Of a stretch of 64,000 nucleotides of DNA, positions 36,419-44,999 are shown piece after piece. The notes beneath the pieces were generated by a model, which ran no database searches, was not told the origin of the DNA, and saw nothing but the letters and a program-made list of their open reading frames with translations. The stretch covers positions 2,294,001 to 2,358,000 of the forward strand of contig NZ_CP059675.1 in assembly GCF_014069575.1 (NCBI RefSeq), given 5' to 3'. Position numbers and translations under genes: made by a program. Positions within the stretch are counted from its first letter, which is position 1; every line of letters begins with the position of its first letter. The DNA comes from Schaalia sp. JY-X169 (GTDB lineage Bacteria > Actinomycetota > Actinomycetes > Actinomycetales > Actinomycetaceae).

Positions 36419-36658
36419 GTGGAACAGATTGATCGCACTACAGAGTTGTATGTGGATGGACTGACTTGCGGGCACTGCGTTGCAAGCGTGACGGAAGAGG
36501 TCTCAGAGGTGCCGGGCGTAAAGAACGTCGAAGTTATTCTCAACGCAGGTGGAACATCCAGAGTCACGGTCGTTTCCGATGTGCTCCTTGATGATGAAGC
36601 CCTGCGTGATGCTGTCTCCGAGGCCGGATACGTGCTCAAGGAAATTAGGCGCGACTAA
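36419..36658 (+). CDS. copZ: Copper chaperone / heavy-metal-associated domain protein
   Basis: 79 residues from a GTG with AAAGGA upstream. A single HMA fold with LYVDGLTCGHCVASV (metal-binding Cys pair, GHC variant of CxxC) and LRDAVSEAGYVL. One base separates its stop from the P-type ATPase start, so the pair is co-translated. It should carry Cu(I) to the ATPase. CxxC reads CGHC rather than the usual CASC or CPHC, as in several CopZ proteins. Confidence 0.9.
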   Translation: MEQIDRTTELYVDGLTCGHCVASVTEEVSEVPGVKNVEVILNAGGTSRVTVVSDVLLDDEALRDAVSEAGYVLKEIRRD

Positions 36659-36659
36659 T

Positions 36660-39116
36660 ATGGAGACTCTTTACGATTCCACGCCCCGGGTGGGTGAGGA
36701 CGCGTCAGCTCGGGCCCAGGCACTACGAACCCGCTTCTTTGTCGCGCTCCCATTGGGAATCGTCATCATGGTGGTTTCGATGGTTCAACCACTGCAGTTT
36801 CCTGGCTGGCAATGGGTGATTGCTGCCCTCACCCTCCCTGTCGTGACCTGGTGTGCTTGGCCTTTCCATAAAGCTGCCTTCATGGCTCTGCGTCATGGTT
36901 CAACCACCATGGACACCCTGGTGAGCCTGGGCATTGTCGCCTCTGCAGGATGGAGCTACTGGGCACTCCTTTTCGGCGGAGCAGGCGAAATCGGCATGAA
37001 GATGAGCATGACGCTCATTCCGCGTCTGGACCACTCGGCTCACTCGGGTCACGCTGAACTCTACTTTGAGGCCGCCGCGATGATTGTCGTGTTCCTTCTG
37101 GCCGGGCGCTGGGCTGAGGCTCGAACGCGTTATCGCGCCGGGGACGCCCTGAGAAAGCTCTTGGACTTGGGGGCCAAAGAGGCAACTTTGGTCACGTGGA
37201 CTGCCGCTGGGCAACGCTTAGAAACAACCGTTCCGGCACGCAGCCTCAAGGTCGATGACTACTTCCTGGTCCGCCCGGGAGAGAAGGTCGCGACCGACGG
37301 CATCGTCACAGAAGGTGCCTCGGCGATCGATACCTCCCTGCTCACTGGGGAATCCCTTCCCCAAGATGTCACCATTCACGATGATGTCACCGGTGGAACA
37401 ATCAACACGTGGGGTGCGCTCGTTGTCAAAGCGACCCGCGTTGGTGAGGAAACCACGCTGGCTCAAATCGGAAGAATGGTGTCTGACGCGCAGGCAACCA
37501 AGGCCCCCGTTCAGAGGCTCGCAGACCGGGTCTCCGCGGTCTTCGTCCCAATCATCATTGCGATCTCCTTCCTCACACTGATCGTCTGGATCGGTCTTGG
37601 GAACCCATTGCAGGCAGCGTTCACAGCTGCTGTCTCGGTACTGGTGGTCGCGTGCCCTTGCGCCCTCGGACTTGCCACACCCACTGCCCTTCTAGTCGGG
37701 TCGGGACGCGCATCGCAACTTGGAATCCTTATCCGTAACGCAGAGGTATTGGAACAGACCAGGACGATCACCACCGCCGTCCTCGACAAAACCGGCACGG
37801 TCACCAGTGGCGTGCTTTCCATCGACGAGGTTCTGCCCGCAGCACCTGATCAGGATGAAGAATCTCTTTTGGCTCTGGGGGCTGCTGTGGAAGCAGGATC
37901 TGAGCATCCACTCGCCAAGGCTATCTACCGGACGGCAGCAGAACGTGGTTTGCAAATGCCAAGTATCAGCGCATTCGCTAACCACGCAGGCAAGGGCGTT
38001 TCAGCGAGTCTGGGCAGTGGGAACGACGCTGTCGTCCTCGTCGGTGGTTCAAGGTGGTTGGCTAAGCACGGTATCGCGCTGCCTGTTGGACTGGCGGACC
38101 AGCAGGCCTCGTTTGAGGATTCGGGGGCGACTGTGGTCGCTGTTGTCTCGGCACCCGCCTCAAATTTTGTGGCCAACGGTGATCTGCAATCCGGGGAGGA
38201 ACTCTCGACAGATTCCCTGGAAGGTCTACTTGACCAGACTCTGGAAGCAAGCCACCTAGCGCAGGTCACCATGGGTGTCACCGGAATGACCTGCGCGTCG
38301 TGCGTGGGGCGGGTTGAACGTAAACTCAAGAAGCTCCCAGGCGTATCGGCACAGGTCAACTTGGCTACTGAGACAGCAATGATCACGCTGGATCAGGACT
38401 ACTCCGACAGGGAGCTTGAGGACGTTGTGGCCGCAGCCGGTTATGGCGGAACCGTTCAGCGTCGCGAGAACCTGGAGGCCGCCCCGCTCGGCGCGCCAGA
38501 CACACCCCCACAACGCGAGCGAGTCCTTCCCGAGAAGATCACGGGAGCGGTAGTTCTGGGTTTGATCGTGTTGCGTGACACCATCAAACCTGACTCGGCC
38601 GAAGCGATTGCGGAACTGGCCAGTCTTGGAATCAACTCCGTCCTTCTGTCCGGGGACAACACTGCGGCGGCCCGGCACGTCGCATCCCAGGTGGGGATAA
38701 CTGAGGTGCGGGCTGAGGTACTTCCATCAGAGAAGAGGGACGAGGTCGAGCGGCTGCAAAATGAGGGGAAAACTGTTGTCATGATCGGAGACGGCGTCAA
38801 TGATGCCGCTGCGATGGCTCAGGCTTCCAAACGGGGCCTGGGGATGGCTATGGGATCCGGCACGGATGTGGCGATGGCTGTTGCCGACATAACCTTGGTG
38901 AACTCGGATTTGCGCTCCGCGCCCCGCGCGATTCGCATCTCACGCAAGACACTACGCGTTATCAAGGGGAACCTGTTCTGGGCTTTCTTCTACAATCTGC
39001 TGGCCGTGCCGTTGGCTGTCTTGGGACTGCTGAATCCGATGATTGCGGCGGCTGCGATGGCGTTCTCTTCGGTGTTCGTGGTTGCCAACTCGCTGCGGTT
39101 GCGCACAGCGGGCTAG
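36660..39116 (+). CDS. copA: Copper-type CPx P1B-ATPase with internal metal-binding domain
   Basis: 818 residues. Order: membrane helices, actuator TGES at 229-232, CPC at C332-P-C334, phosphorylation DKTGT from D376, HP motif at 416-417, N-domain, then an inserted HMA domain at about 534-605 with GMTCASC (M543-C547), then the rest of the P-domain (LSGDNTAAARHVA, GDGVNDAAAM from 710) and two final helices. No HMA domain precedes the first membrane helix. The usual N-terminal metal-binding domain is thus inside the catalytic head. ATG 36660 fits the one-base gap to the chaperone gene. Expected role: Cu(I) export. Confidence 0.93.
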   Translation: METLYDSTPRVGEDASARAQALRTRFFVALPLGIVIMVVSMVQPLQFPGWQWVIAALTLPVVTWCAWPFHKAAFMALRHGSTTMDTLVSLGIVASAGWSYWALLFGGAGEIGMKMSMTLIPRLDHSAHSGHAELYFEAAAMIVVFLLAGRWAEARTRYRAGDALRKLLDLGAKEATLVTWTAAGQRLETTVPARSLKVDDYFLVRPGEKVATDGIVTEGASAIDTSLLTGESLPQDVTIHDDVTGGTINTWGALVVKATRVGEETTLAQIGRMVSDAQATKAPVQRLADRVSAVFVPIIIAISFLTLIVWIGLGNPLQAAFTAAVSVLVVACPCALGLATPTALLVGSGRASQLGILIRNAEVLEQTRTITTAVLDKTGTVTSGVLSIDEVLPAAPDQDEESLLALGAAVEAGSEHPLAKAIYRTAAERGLQMPSISAFANHAGKGVSASLGSGNDAVVLVGGSRWLAKHGIALPVGLADQQASFEDSGATVVAVVSAPASNFVANGDLQSGEELSTDSLEGLLDQTLEASHLAQVTMGVTGMTCASCVGRVERKLKKLPGVSAQVNLATETAMITLDQDYSDRELEDVVAAAGYGGTVQRRENLEAAPLGAPDTPPQRERVLPEKITGAVVLGLIVLRDTIKPDSAEAIAELASLGINSVLLSGDNTAAARHVASQVGITEVRAEVLPSEKRDEVERLQNEGKTVVMIGDGVNDAAAMAQASKRGLGMAMGSGTDVAMAVADITLVNSDLRSAPRAIRISRKTLRVIKGNLFWAFFYNLLAVPLAVLGLLNPMIAAAAMAFSSVFVVANSLRLRTAG

Positions 39117-39197
39117 CGAAACCCGACCCGGGACCAAGCAAGCCCCACGTGACCCAAGAGACCCCCGCGTGGCCCGTGACCGGTCGGAATCCTGTCC

Positions 39198-39369
39198 CTA
39201 ACGTTGCCGCCGTCGCCTACGGTTGCCGCAATCACGTAGGGTTGCCGCCGTCGCCTAAGGTTGCCCGCCGCACGAACGGGGGCAACCTTACGTGACCTCG
39301 GCAACCTTAGGCTTGCTGGAAGAGTGGGGAGGTGCCCCTCGCAACCCTACGAGAGGTCTGCGACCCTAG
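39198..39369. repeat. 19-bp-period repeat array in both orientations
   Basis: Four direct units of exactly 19 bp (starting 39198, 39217, 39236, 39255; consensus CTAAGGTTGCCGCCGTCGC) are followed by inverted units (GGCAACCTTA at 39281 and 39300, 19 bp apart) and two weaker ones at 39340 and 39360. The last units run into the 3' end of the glycosyltransferase gene. The array fills most of the gap between converging copA and the glycosyltransferase gene. Confidence 0.8.
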
Positions 39370-40216
39370 AAGAGGGCGGTGCCTCGGCCTCGTCCGTATC
39401 ACCGGGCGGGCGCGCAGGCCCGGAGACCATTCCGTAGGGAATGCCCAAGCCCTGGCGGAGCTTCTCCAAGCGGTCAGCGCGTTTGATCCTGCGGGAGCGA
39501 AGACGCTTCGCCCTCACTGTCCACCAAATGTCGCCGCGCCGGGGCACAGCATAGTTGTCGCGCCGACCGGCCTCGCCCCTGAACTCAAACGCACAGGGAA
39601 CTTCAACAACCGTGAACCCCAACGAAATCAAGTCCACTGTCATTGCGACGTCCACGGCCAACCCGGTAGAAAAAGGCATTATGGCATTGACTGCTTCACG
39701 GGTTAGGCAACGATCCGAAGACAGCGGGTCGAACGTCAGCCACCCGGTAATTCCCCGAATCGTCTTGTAGGCCGCCTTCTCTGCGGCTCCACGGCGTCCC
39801 GACTTGGTCTCCTCTGGAATAACGCCGATCGCGCAAGCCGCGAGCTTGCTGTTGACCGCATCAACCAGCGCCGTTGCCTCAACTGCACTATCCCCAAGGT
39901 TCGGATCCAGGAAGAGCAGGTGACGCGCAGGCCAGTCGACACGATCACGCATCGCCACGACCTTGACGCCTGTTTCCAGTGCAGATGCCCTTCCCCGAGG
40001 CACGGAGTGACGCACCACGACAGCACCAGCTCCCCTGGCTGCGTGAGCTGTATCGTCATCAGACCCGTCATCCACAACCACAATCAAATCCACATCCGGG
40101 ATGGCGTAGCAGGCGCGCACAGTCGCAGGAATCGTCTCCCTGTCATCGCGCGCGGCAATAACAACAGCTACCCTCTGGGGCCCGGAACTCGCTGTGGAAT
40201 GACTCACGCCGACCAT
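39347..40216 (-). CDS. Family 2 glycosyltransferase
   Basis: About 289 residues from ATG 40216. GT-A fold: RVAVVIAARDDRETIP, LIVVVDDGSDDDTAHAA, the metal-binding-region strand LLFLDPNLGDS (DxD replaced by DPN) and PFSTGLAVDVAMTVDLISLG with C-terminal basic helix. It resembles dolichol-phosphate-glucose/glucosyl-3-phosphoglycerate synthase-type GT2 proteins; the acceptor is unknown. No membrane helices. The 3' end contains units of the 19-bp array. No strong ribosome-binding site is visible. Confidence 0.82.
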   Translation of the reverse strand: MVGVSHSTASSGPQRVAVVIAARDDRETIPATVRACYAIPDVDLIVVVDDGSDDDTAHAARGAGAVVVRHSVPRGRASALETGVKVVAMRDRVDWPARHLLFLDPNLGDSAVEATALVDAVNSKLAACAIGVIPEETKSGRRGAAEKAAYKTIRGITGWLTFDPLSSDRCLTREAVNAIMPFSTGLAVDVAMTVDLISLGFTVVEVPCAFEFRGEAGRRDNYAVPRRGDIWWTVRAKRLRSRRIKRADRLEKLRQGLGIPYGMVSGPARPPGDTDEAEAPPSSRVADLS

Positions 40217-40257
40217 CTTAGTCTTGTCCGCGGATAACTTCTCGGCTGCTCGCAAAC

Positions 40258-40307
40258 GCCCTCGGCAAGGCTTGCTGCCGAAGGAGTCTTGAGGAGCTGC
40301 CGAGGGC
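40258..40307. repeat. Inverted repeat upstream of the glycosyltransferase gene
   Basis: Perfect 10-bp arms GCCCTCGGCA (40258-40267) and TGCCGAGGGC (40298-40307) enclose a 30-bp loop. It lies about 40 bp before the glycosyltransferase start on the minus strand, in a position for a leader hairpin or attenuator. There is no T-tract. Confidence 0.5.
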
Positions 40308-40455
40308 ATTCGAGTGACTAAGCAGCACCCCCGCCAAATGGAGATGCTTGGCAGCCAAAACCCCATAAAATGCAAACCCACGCAATCCCGCGCAAGCCCA
40401 AACCCCGCGGATTCGCCTCATCGAAGGCTCTTCGGTCGCCGCGCGGGACACCGCC

Positions 40456-40526
40456 ACTAACTTCACTGCTGTGGCAGATTTCCAGCGTGAATTCACCGGT
40501 TTTCACGCCACAACAGTGCAGTTAGT
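40456..40526. repeat. Palindromic intergenic repeat, copy 2
   Basis: Arms 40456-40475 and 40507-40526 pair at 18 of 20 positions around a 31-bp spacer. The sequence matches the element at 1658-1730, including the segment TTTCACGCCACAACAGTG. It lies 18 bp downstream of the DUF5926 stop codon (minus strand). Confidence 0.75.
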
Positions 40527-40543
40527 AGCTGCTGACCGTCTAC

Positions 40544-41458
40544 CTAGCGAATTGTCACCTGTCGGGAGATGAGCCCGGCCCGCGCGCGGCGTTCATCGTC
40601 AGTCAGTGGCGTGTCATTGGTCAGTGCCTTCGCGAGCTGATCGCGGAGCGCAAGAGCCGGGGCTTCCAGGTCTGCCGGGGTCGCTTCGGGGTCCACCTGG
40701 AACACCGGGATTGCAACACCACACGCACGGAAAGCACCGACAAACTTCGAGTTCTCCCCAAGTTTCGCAGCACCGCTCGCCTGGAGGCGCGCCAGAGCCG
40801 TGAACAACGGATCCTCTTCAATCTCGGTTACGTAACGGACGAAGTTATTGTTCATCTGGCACCAGAACATCCCATCCACGCCCTCGACGGCAGCGGTTGG
40901 AACCATATCGTCACGGTTCTGTTGCAATGCGACCAGCATGTCCTCATCCAGATCTTCCTCCGGATTGAACCAGTATTCGAAATCTTCGCGGATCTCCACC
41001 TGCGTTGGGTGCGCCGCATTCTTCATCTTCTTGTCGTCAGCAATGAATGCGCGGTCGAGGACGTCTTGGAGTCGCGGAGCAGGATCGCGCACGTCAAACT
41101 TGACGACACCGGTTTCACCCGAGTCCTCCATCGCAATCGCCGCTGTCAGCGCGCCCGCCAGGTCGTGAGAGAGGTCGGAAGAGTTGAAGCGGGTCTGCAA
41201 ACCCACCAGAATACGGCCGTCCTCGCGCACCATCGCGGGTGCACCATCAGGCAGGAGTGTCACAAAATCAAACTCAGACGAACCATTGTCAGCGTTGGTC
41301 TTTGCGGGCAGGACGGCACAGGGAATCAGTTCGCGCATGGCGACCAGATCCCTCTCAATCGTCAGCCCTTCAAACGGACGGTCAACAAATGGAATGAGAG
41401 GACGGAACTTCTCACGTTTTGACGGATCAATCTTTTTGCGTCGGCTAGCTTTTCCCAT
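40544..41458 (-). CDS. DUF5926 family protein
   Basis: 304 residues from ATG 41458. The start MGKASRRKK and FVDRPFEGLTIERDLVAMRELIPCAV are the hallmark of the actinobacterial DUF5926 family; the C-terminus ends DDERRARAGLISRQVTIR. The protein is soluble and acidic in its middle (FNPEEDLDEDM). Function is unknown, although the basic SRRKK start resembles SecA/SEC-C-linked small proteins. Divergent from pgm; the shared 106-bp region must contain both promoters. Confidence 0.88.
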   Translation of the reverse strand: MGKASRRKKIDPSKREKFRPLIPFVDRPFEGLTIERDLVAMRELIPCAVLPAKTNADNGSSEFDFVTLLPDGAPAMVREDGRILVGLQTRFNSSDLSHDLAGALTAAIAMEDSGETGVVKFDVRDPAPRLQDVLDRAFIADDKKMKNAAHPTQVEIREDFEYWFNPEEDLDEDMLVALQQNRDDMVPTAAVEGVDGMFWCQMNNNFVRYVTEIEEDPLFTALARLQASGAAKLGENSKFVGAFRACGVAIPVFQVDPEATPADLEAPALALRDQLAKALTNDTPLTDDERRARAGLISRQVTIR

Positions 41459-41564
41459 GGCAGACAGAGTAGCCGCAAACGGGTGGAAACTGCCTAGTAT
41501 TGGTGGTGACGAACACTCCGACACCGGTTAGGAGTCGGTTCAATAACATAAGGAAGTGTTATCC

Positions 41565-43235
41565 ATGCATGAGCGCGCTGGAACGGTAGCAAGGCCCGAA
41601 GACCTGATTGATGTCGACGCCCTTTTGGCGTCCTACTACGACATTGTCCCCGACTACAACGACCCAATCCAAAGGGTTTCATTCGGCACTTCGGGACACC
41701 GTGGTACGTCCTCGAACGGGACATTTAATGAGGCGCACATCATTTCCATTACCGCCGCAATCGTTGAGTATCGCGCCGCGCAGGGAACAGATGGACCACT
41801 TTTCGTTGGTGCTGACCCACACGCCCTGTCTGAGCCGGCATGGCGAAGCGCCCTCGAGGTCCTCTCAGCCGCGGGAATCACCACCTACATCGACGCAAGA
41901 CGTTCATGGACCCCGACGCCTGCCGTGTCGCTAGCAATCCTTGAGGCGAACGGCGCTCCGGATGCGCTGCGCCAAGAAGGCCCGGGACTCGCGGACGGTA
42001 TCGTCATCACCCCTTCACACAACCCGCCCTCGGACGGTGGATTTAAGTACAACCCACCGACCGGAGGCCCCGCACAGTCTGATGCAACCAAGTGGATTGC
42101 AGATCGCGCGAACGAACTGCTCTCCGGTGGGTGGCGCGATGTTCCCCGCACCTTCTCACAAGAACCATCGTCAATGGCGAACGTGGAGTTCTACGACTTC
42201 TTGGGGCGGTATGTCGACGCCCTTGAGACCGTTATTGACTTTGAAGCAATCCGTGAAGCGGGAATTCGCATAGGTGCGGACCCTCTGGGTGGAGCTGCAG
42301 TGGACTACTGGGGAGCAATCGGCGAACGTTACGGCCTCGACCTCACCGTCGTCAATGAAACAGTGGATCCACGCTGGTCCTTCATGACGCTGGACTGGGA
42401 CGGGAAAATCCGCATGGACTGTTCTTCGCCGAACGCCATGGCATCACTGCTTGCCAAGATGATTCCGGACGAGGACGGTGTGTATCCGTACGACATCGCA
42501 ACCGGCAACGATGCCGATTCCGATCGGCACGGGATCGTCACTTCCGATGGGCTGATGAACCCCAATCACTTCCTAGCGGTCGCCATCCAGTACCTCTTCA
42601 CGCACCGTGAGAACTGGCCTGCCAATGCGCGGATCGGGAAGACCCTGGTTTCGTCTTCGCTGATCGACCGTGTTGGTAAGGCGATTTCTCGTGACGTCAT
42701 GGAAGTCCCGGTTGGTTTCAAGTACTTCGTCACCGGTCTCTTGGATGCCTCCCTCGGATTTGGGGGCGAGGAGTCAGCGGGAGCCTCCTTCCTCCGCAAG
42801 GACGGCACGGTGTGGACGACGGATAAGGACGGCCTCGTCATGTGCCTCTTGGCCGCTGAGATCATGGCTGTAACCGGTAAGACTCCCTCACAAATCCACA
42901 GGGAGCAGACCGCTGAGTTTGGTGAGTCCTGGTACGCCCGAATCGACCAGGTGGCAACGAAGGCTGAGAAAGCGAAGCTTGCTCAGTTGTCCCCCGAGGA
43001 CGTCACCGCGGATACCCTGGCTGGTGAACCCATTACTGCAAAGCTTGTCCGCGCACCGGGAGACAACGAACCCATCGGTGGGTTGAAGGTGACGACGGAG
43101 AACAGTTGGTTCGCTGCCCGCCCCTCCGGCACCGAGGACGTCTACAAGATTTATGCTGAATCGTTTGTGAGCCCCGAGCACCTGCGTGAGGTTCAGGAGG
43201 CGGCAAAGGTGGTTGTTGCAGCAGCCCTCGAGTAG
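41565..43235 (+). CDS. pgm: Phosphoglucomutase (alpha-D-glucose phosphate-specific)
   Basis: 556 residues from ATG 41565 (AAGGA ten bases upstream; GTG 41556 is an alternative). Alpha-D-phosphohexomutase motifs: FGTSGHRG, phosphoserine Ser151 in TPSHNPPSDGG, metal loop GNDADSDRHG (D316, D318, D320 region), sugar-specificity loop GGEESAG and phosphate-binding RPSGTEDVYKIY. It interconverts glucose 1- and 6-phosphate for glycogen and cell-wall precursors. Length and the GGEESAG loop fit the E. coli Pgm subgroup. Confidence 0.97.
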   Translation: MHERAGTVARPEDLIDVDALLASYYDIVPDYNDPIQRVSFGTSGHRGTSSNGTFNEAHIISITAAIVEYRAAQGTDGPLFVGADPHALSEPAWRSALEVLSAAGITTYIDARRSWTPTPAVSLAILEANGAPDALRQEGPGLADGIVITPSHNPPSDGGFKYNPPTGGPAQSDATKWIADRANELLSGGWRDVPRTFSQEPSSMANVEFYDFLGRYVDALETVIDFEAIREAGIRIGADPLGGAAVDYWGAIGERYGLDLTVVNETVDPRWSFMTLDWDGKIRMDCSSPNAMASLLAKMIPDEDGVYPYDIATGNDADSDRHGIVTSDGLMNPNHFLAVAIQYLFTHRENWPANARIGKTLVSSSLIDRVGKAISRDVMEVPVGFKYFVTGLLDASLGFGGEESAGASFLRKDGTVWTTDKDGLVMCLLAAEIMAVTGKTPSQIHREQTAEFGESWYARIDQVATKAEKAKLAQLSPEDVTADTLAGEPITAKLVRAPGDNEPIGGLKVTTENSWFAARPSGTEDVYKIYAESFVSPEHLREVQEAAKVVVAAALE

Positions 43236-43308
43236 GGCTGCGAGGATGCGCTGCCTGTGAGTTCCCAAACAGCGTGCTTGCTAGGGGTTGCAGGGTCCCT
43301 AGAATGCT

Positions 43309-44607
43309 GTGGTGCTGAATCGTTACCGCGAAATCCTCTCCCTGCCTGGAGCCCTGCAGTTTGCCCTGGCTGGCCTCTTGGCGCGCGCACCCATGTCTAT
43401 GGTCGGCATATCGATCATTCTGGCTATTCGCGCACTGTATTCCAGCTACTCGCTGGCTGGACTAATAAGCGCGATGCAGGTTATTGCTTTCGCAGTGTGT
43501 GCTCCGGTGCTGGCACGGATGGTTGACCGTTATGGGCAGATGCAAGTCATGCTGCCTTCGGTCATGGTCTCTTCCCTTTCTGTTGTGGCGTTGATTTTTG
43601 CGATTCTAAACCTTGCACCCCCAGCCATCTTGGCGATCCTGGCAGTTGTCATGGGTGCGACCTCGGGTTCACTGGGTGCCCTAGTCAGAGCCCGTTGGGC
43701 CTACGTCTGCAAGAGCCCCGCTCAACTTCAGGTTGCCTACGCTATGGAAGCCGGTTTCGATGAGCTGGTGTTTGTCTTGGGCCCAGTTGCTGCAACACTG
43801 CTTGCCGCCTCGGTGCATCCTGTTGCTGGACTGTGGGTTTCACTGGCATTCATGGTGGTTGGCTCTCTGCTGTTCCTTCTTCAGCGTTCCACCCAACCAC
43901 CAACCAACCGTCCCGTACCCGGACAGAAGAAGCGCTCCGTCATGCGCAGTGGCACGATGCTTGCCCTGGCCGGAACCTACGTCTTCACGGGTGCTCTCTT
44001 CGGTGCGAATGACCTTTCGGTAGTCGCTTTCGCGGATGAGGTGCAGATGTCCTACATGGCTGGGATCATCCTGGCTTCTATGTCGCTAGGCTCACTGATC
44101 TCTGCCGTTGTTTATGGGGCGCGCGTCTGGTCCACTCCTCTGTGGAAGCTGTTCATCGGCGGCGTTGTGATCCTTGCCTTCTGGGCCAGCACGTTTGTCT
44201 TTGCCCCCAACCTGATGGTGCTTGCTGTCCTGATGTTCTTCTCGGGTCTGGCAATTGCACCGACAATGACCAACGTAAACACGGTGGTGCAGAGAATCAG
44301 TCCACCAGAGCGTCTTACTGAAGGTTTGACTTGGATGTCTACGGCAATGACGCTTGGGGTCTCGCTTGGCTCAGCGTTGGCTGGGCCTGCCATTGACTTA
44401 GCTGGGCACCGCGGTGGCTTTTCCTTCACGCTGATCTTTGCGTGGCTCATGGTCATTGCGGCGCTGCTGGGCATCAAGACTCTGCGACGCGTCTTGCAGC
44501 AAAAGCCGGTACCACTTCCCGAGTTCGAAGCGGTGCAGCCATCCCACGAGGCAGCCCCATCGTCGCCGCGGCCCGCCCAGCCATCCCACGAAACAGCCCA
44601 GCATTAG
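43309..44607 (+). CDS. Major facilitator superfamily transporter
   Basis: 432 residues with about twelve membrane helices split into two bundles by a basic loop (PGQKKRSVMRSG). The helix 2-3 loop MVDRYGQMQVM follows the MFS A-motif pattern (G-x-L-a-D-r-x-G). The C-terminus is a polar tail with two PSHEAA/PSHETA repeats. GTG start; an adjacent GTG codon is equally possible and no strong RBS is seen. Similar proteins are annotated as drug or sugar exporters; the substrate is unknown. Confidence 0.85.
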   Translation: MVLNRYREILSLPGALQFALAGLLARAPMSMVGISIILAIRALYSSYSLAGLISAMQVIAFAVCAPVLARMVDRYGQMQVMLPSVMVSSLSVVALIFAILNLAPPAILAILAVVMGATSGSLGALVRARWAYVCKSPAQLQVAYAMEAGFDELVFVLGPVAATLLAASVHPVAGLWVSLAFMVVGSLLFLLQRSTQPPTNRPVPGQKKRSVMRSGTMLALAGTYVFTGALFGANDLSVVAFADEVQMSYMAGIILASMSLGSLISAVVYGARVWSTPLWKLFIGGVVILAFWASTFVFAPNLMVLAVLMFFSGLAIAPTMTNVNTVVQRISPPERLTEGLTWMSTAMTLGVSLGSALAGPAIDLAGHRGGFSFTLIFAWLMVIAALLGIKTLRRVLQQKPVPLPEFEAVQPSHEAAPSSPRPAQPSHETAQH

Positions 44608-44650
44608 CGAGCCAGGTAGGCTTGCATAACGGTGTGATTGTCGACCAACT

Positions 44651-44701
44651 CGGGCCTAGTCGGCTCCGCATGCCTCAAGTGGCTCCGTAGTGCTGGCACA
44701 C
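44651..44701 (+). repeat. Dispersed ~50-bp repeat, copy 1
   Basis: The core TCGGCTCC-N..-GGCTCCGTAGTGC recurs inverted at 63056-63106; 28 of 34 bases in the core are identical and similarity continues into CGGGCC on one side and GGACAC/GGCACAC on the other. Both copies are intergenic. Confidence 0.55.
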
Positions 44702-44796
44702 CCAGCGGGGTCAGCATTCCAGGCACCGGGCCGGCACGTCCAGGAACCGCAGTGAGCTGTCCAGGCACCGGTGCGCGAAATGTATAGGTTGGGATG

Positions 44797-44834
44797 AAAT
44801 GTATGTCTGGGGTGTGTACCCCAGACATACATTT
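44797..44834. repeat. Perfect 17-bp-arm hairpin
   Basis: Arms 44797-44813 (AAATGTATGTCTGGGGT) and 44818-44834 are exact complements around a GTGT loop. Further ATGTATA / TATACAT half-sites lie outside (44779 and 44844), making nested symmetry. No T-tract follows, so it is not a plain terminator, although it lies between convergent genes. Confidence 0.75.
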
Positions 44835-44999
44835 GGCCCCCACGTATACATCTCAGGGCGGGCGGCGGGCGCGGGCGGCGGGCGCGGTCGGCGAGGCGGG
44901 CGGGCAGCGGAGGCTTGCCCGTGGGCAGACCTGTGGGTGTGTCCGTGTGTGTCATGCTGGGTGTGTGCGGAGGGGCGAGGCGGGCGGCTGGATCGGACG

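Larger units (their letters stand above)
44608..44999. other. 392-bp gene-free, repeat-rich region
   Basis: No supported gene. It holds a dispersed ~50-bp repeat (44651-44701), a perfect long hairpin (44797-44834), a run of GGGCGGCGGGCG-type GC-rich sequence (44855-44915) and a GT-rich stretch (44930-44980). It separates the convergent MFS and SbcC-like genes. Confidence 0.6.

Noticed and set aside
39198-39369. CRISPR-like array
   Set aside because: Units are contiguous 19-mers without unique spacers and reverse orientation; no cas genes nearby.
40217-40381. Longer N-terminus for the glycosyltransferase
   Set aside because: The extension crosses an inverted repeat and has unlikely composition; ATG 40216 matches the start of the GT-A domain better.
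44855-44995. Small genes in the GC-rich tract between the MFS and SbcC-like genes
   Set aside because: Frames are Pro/Arg/Gly low-complexity translations of simple repeats, without RBS or protein-like composition.
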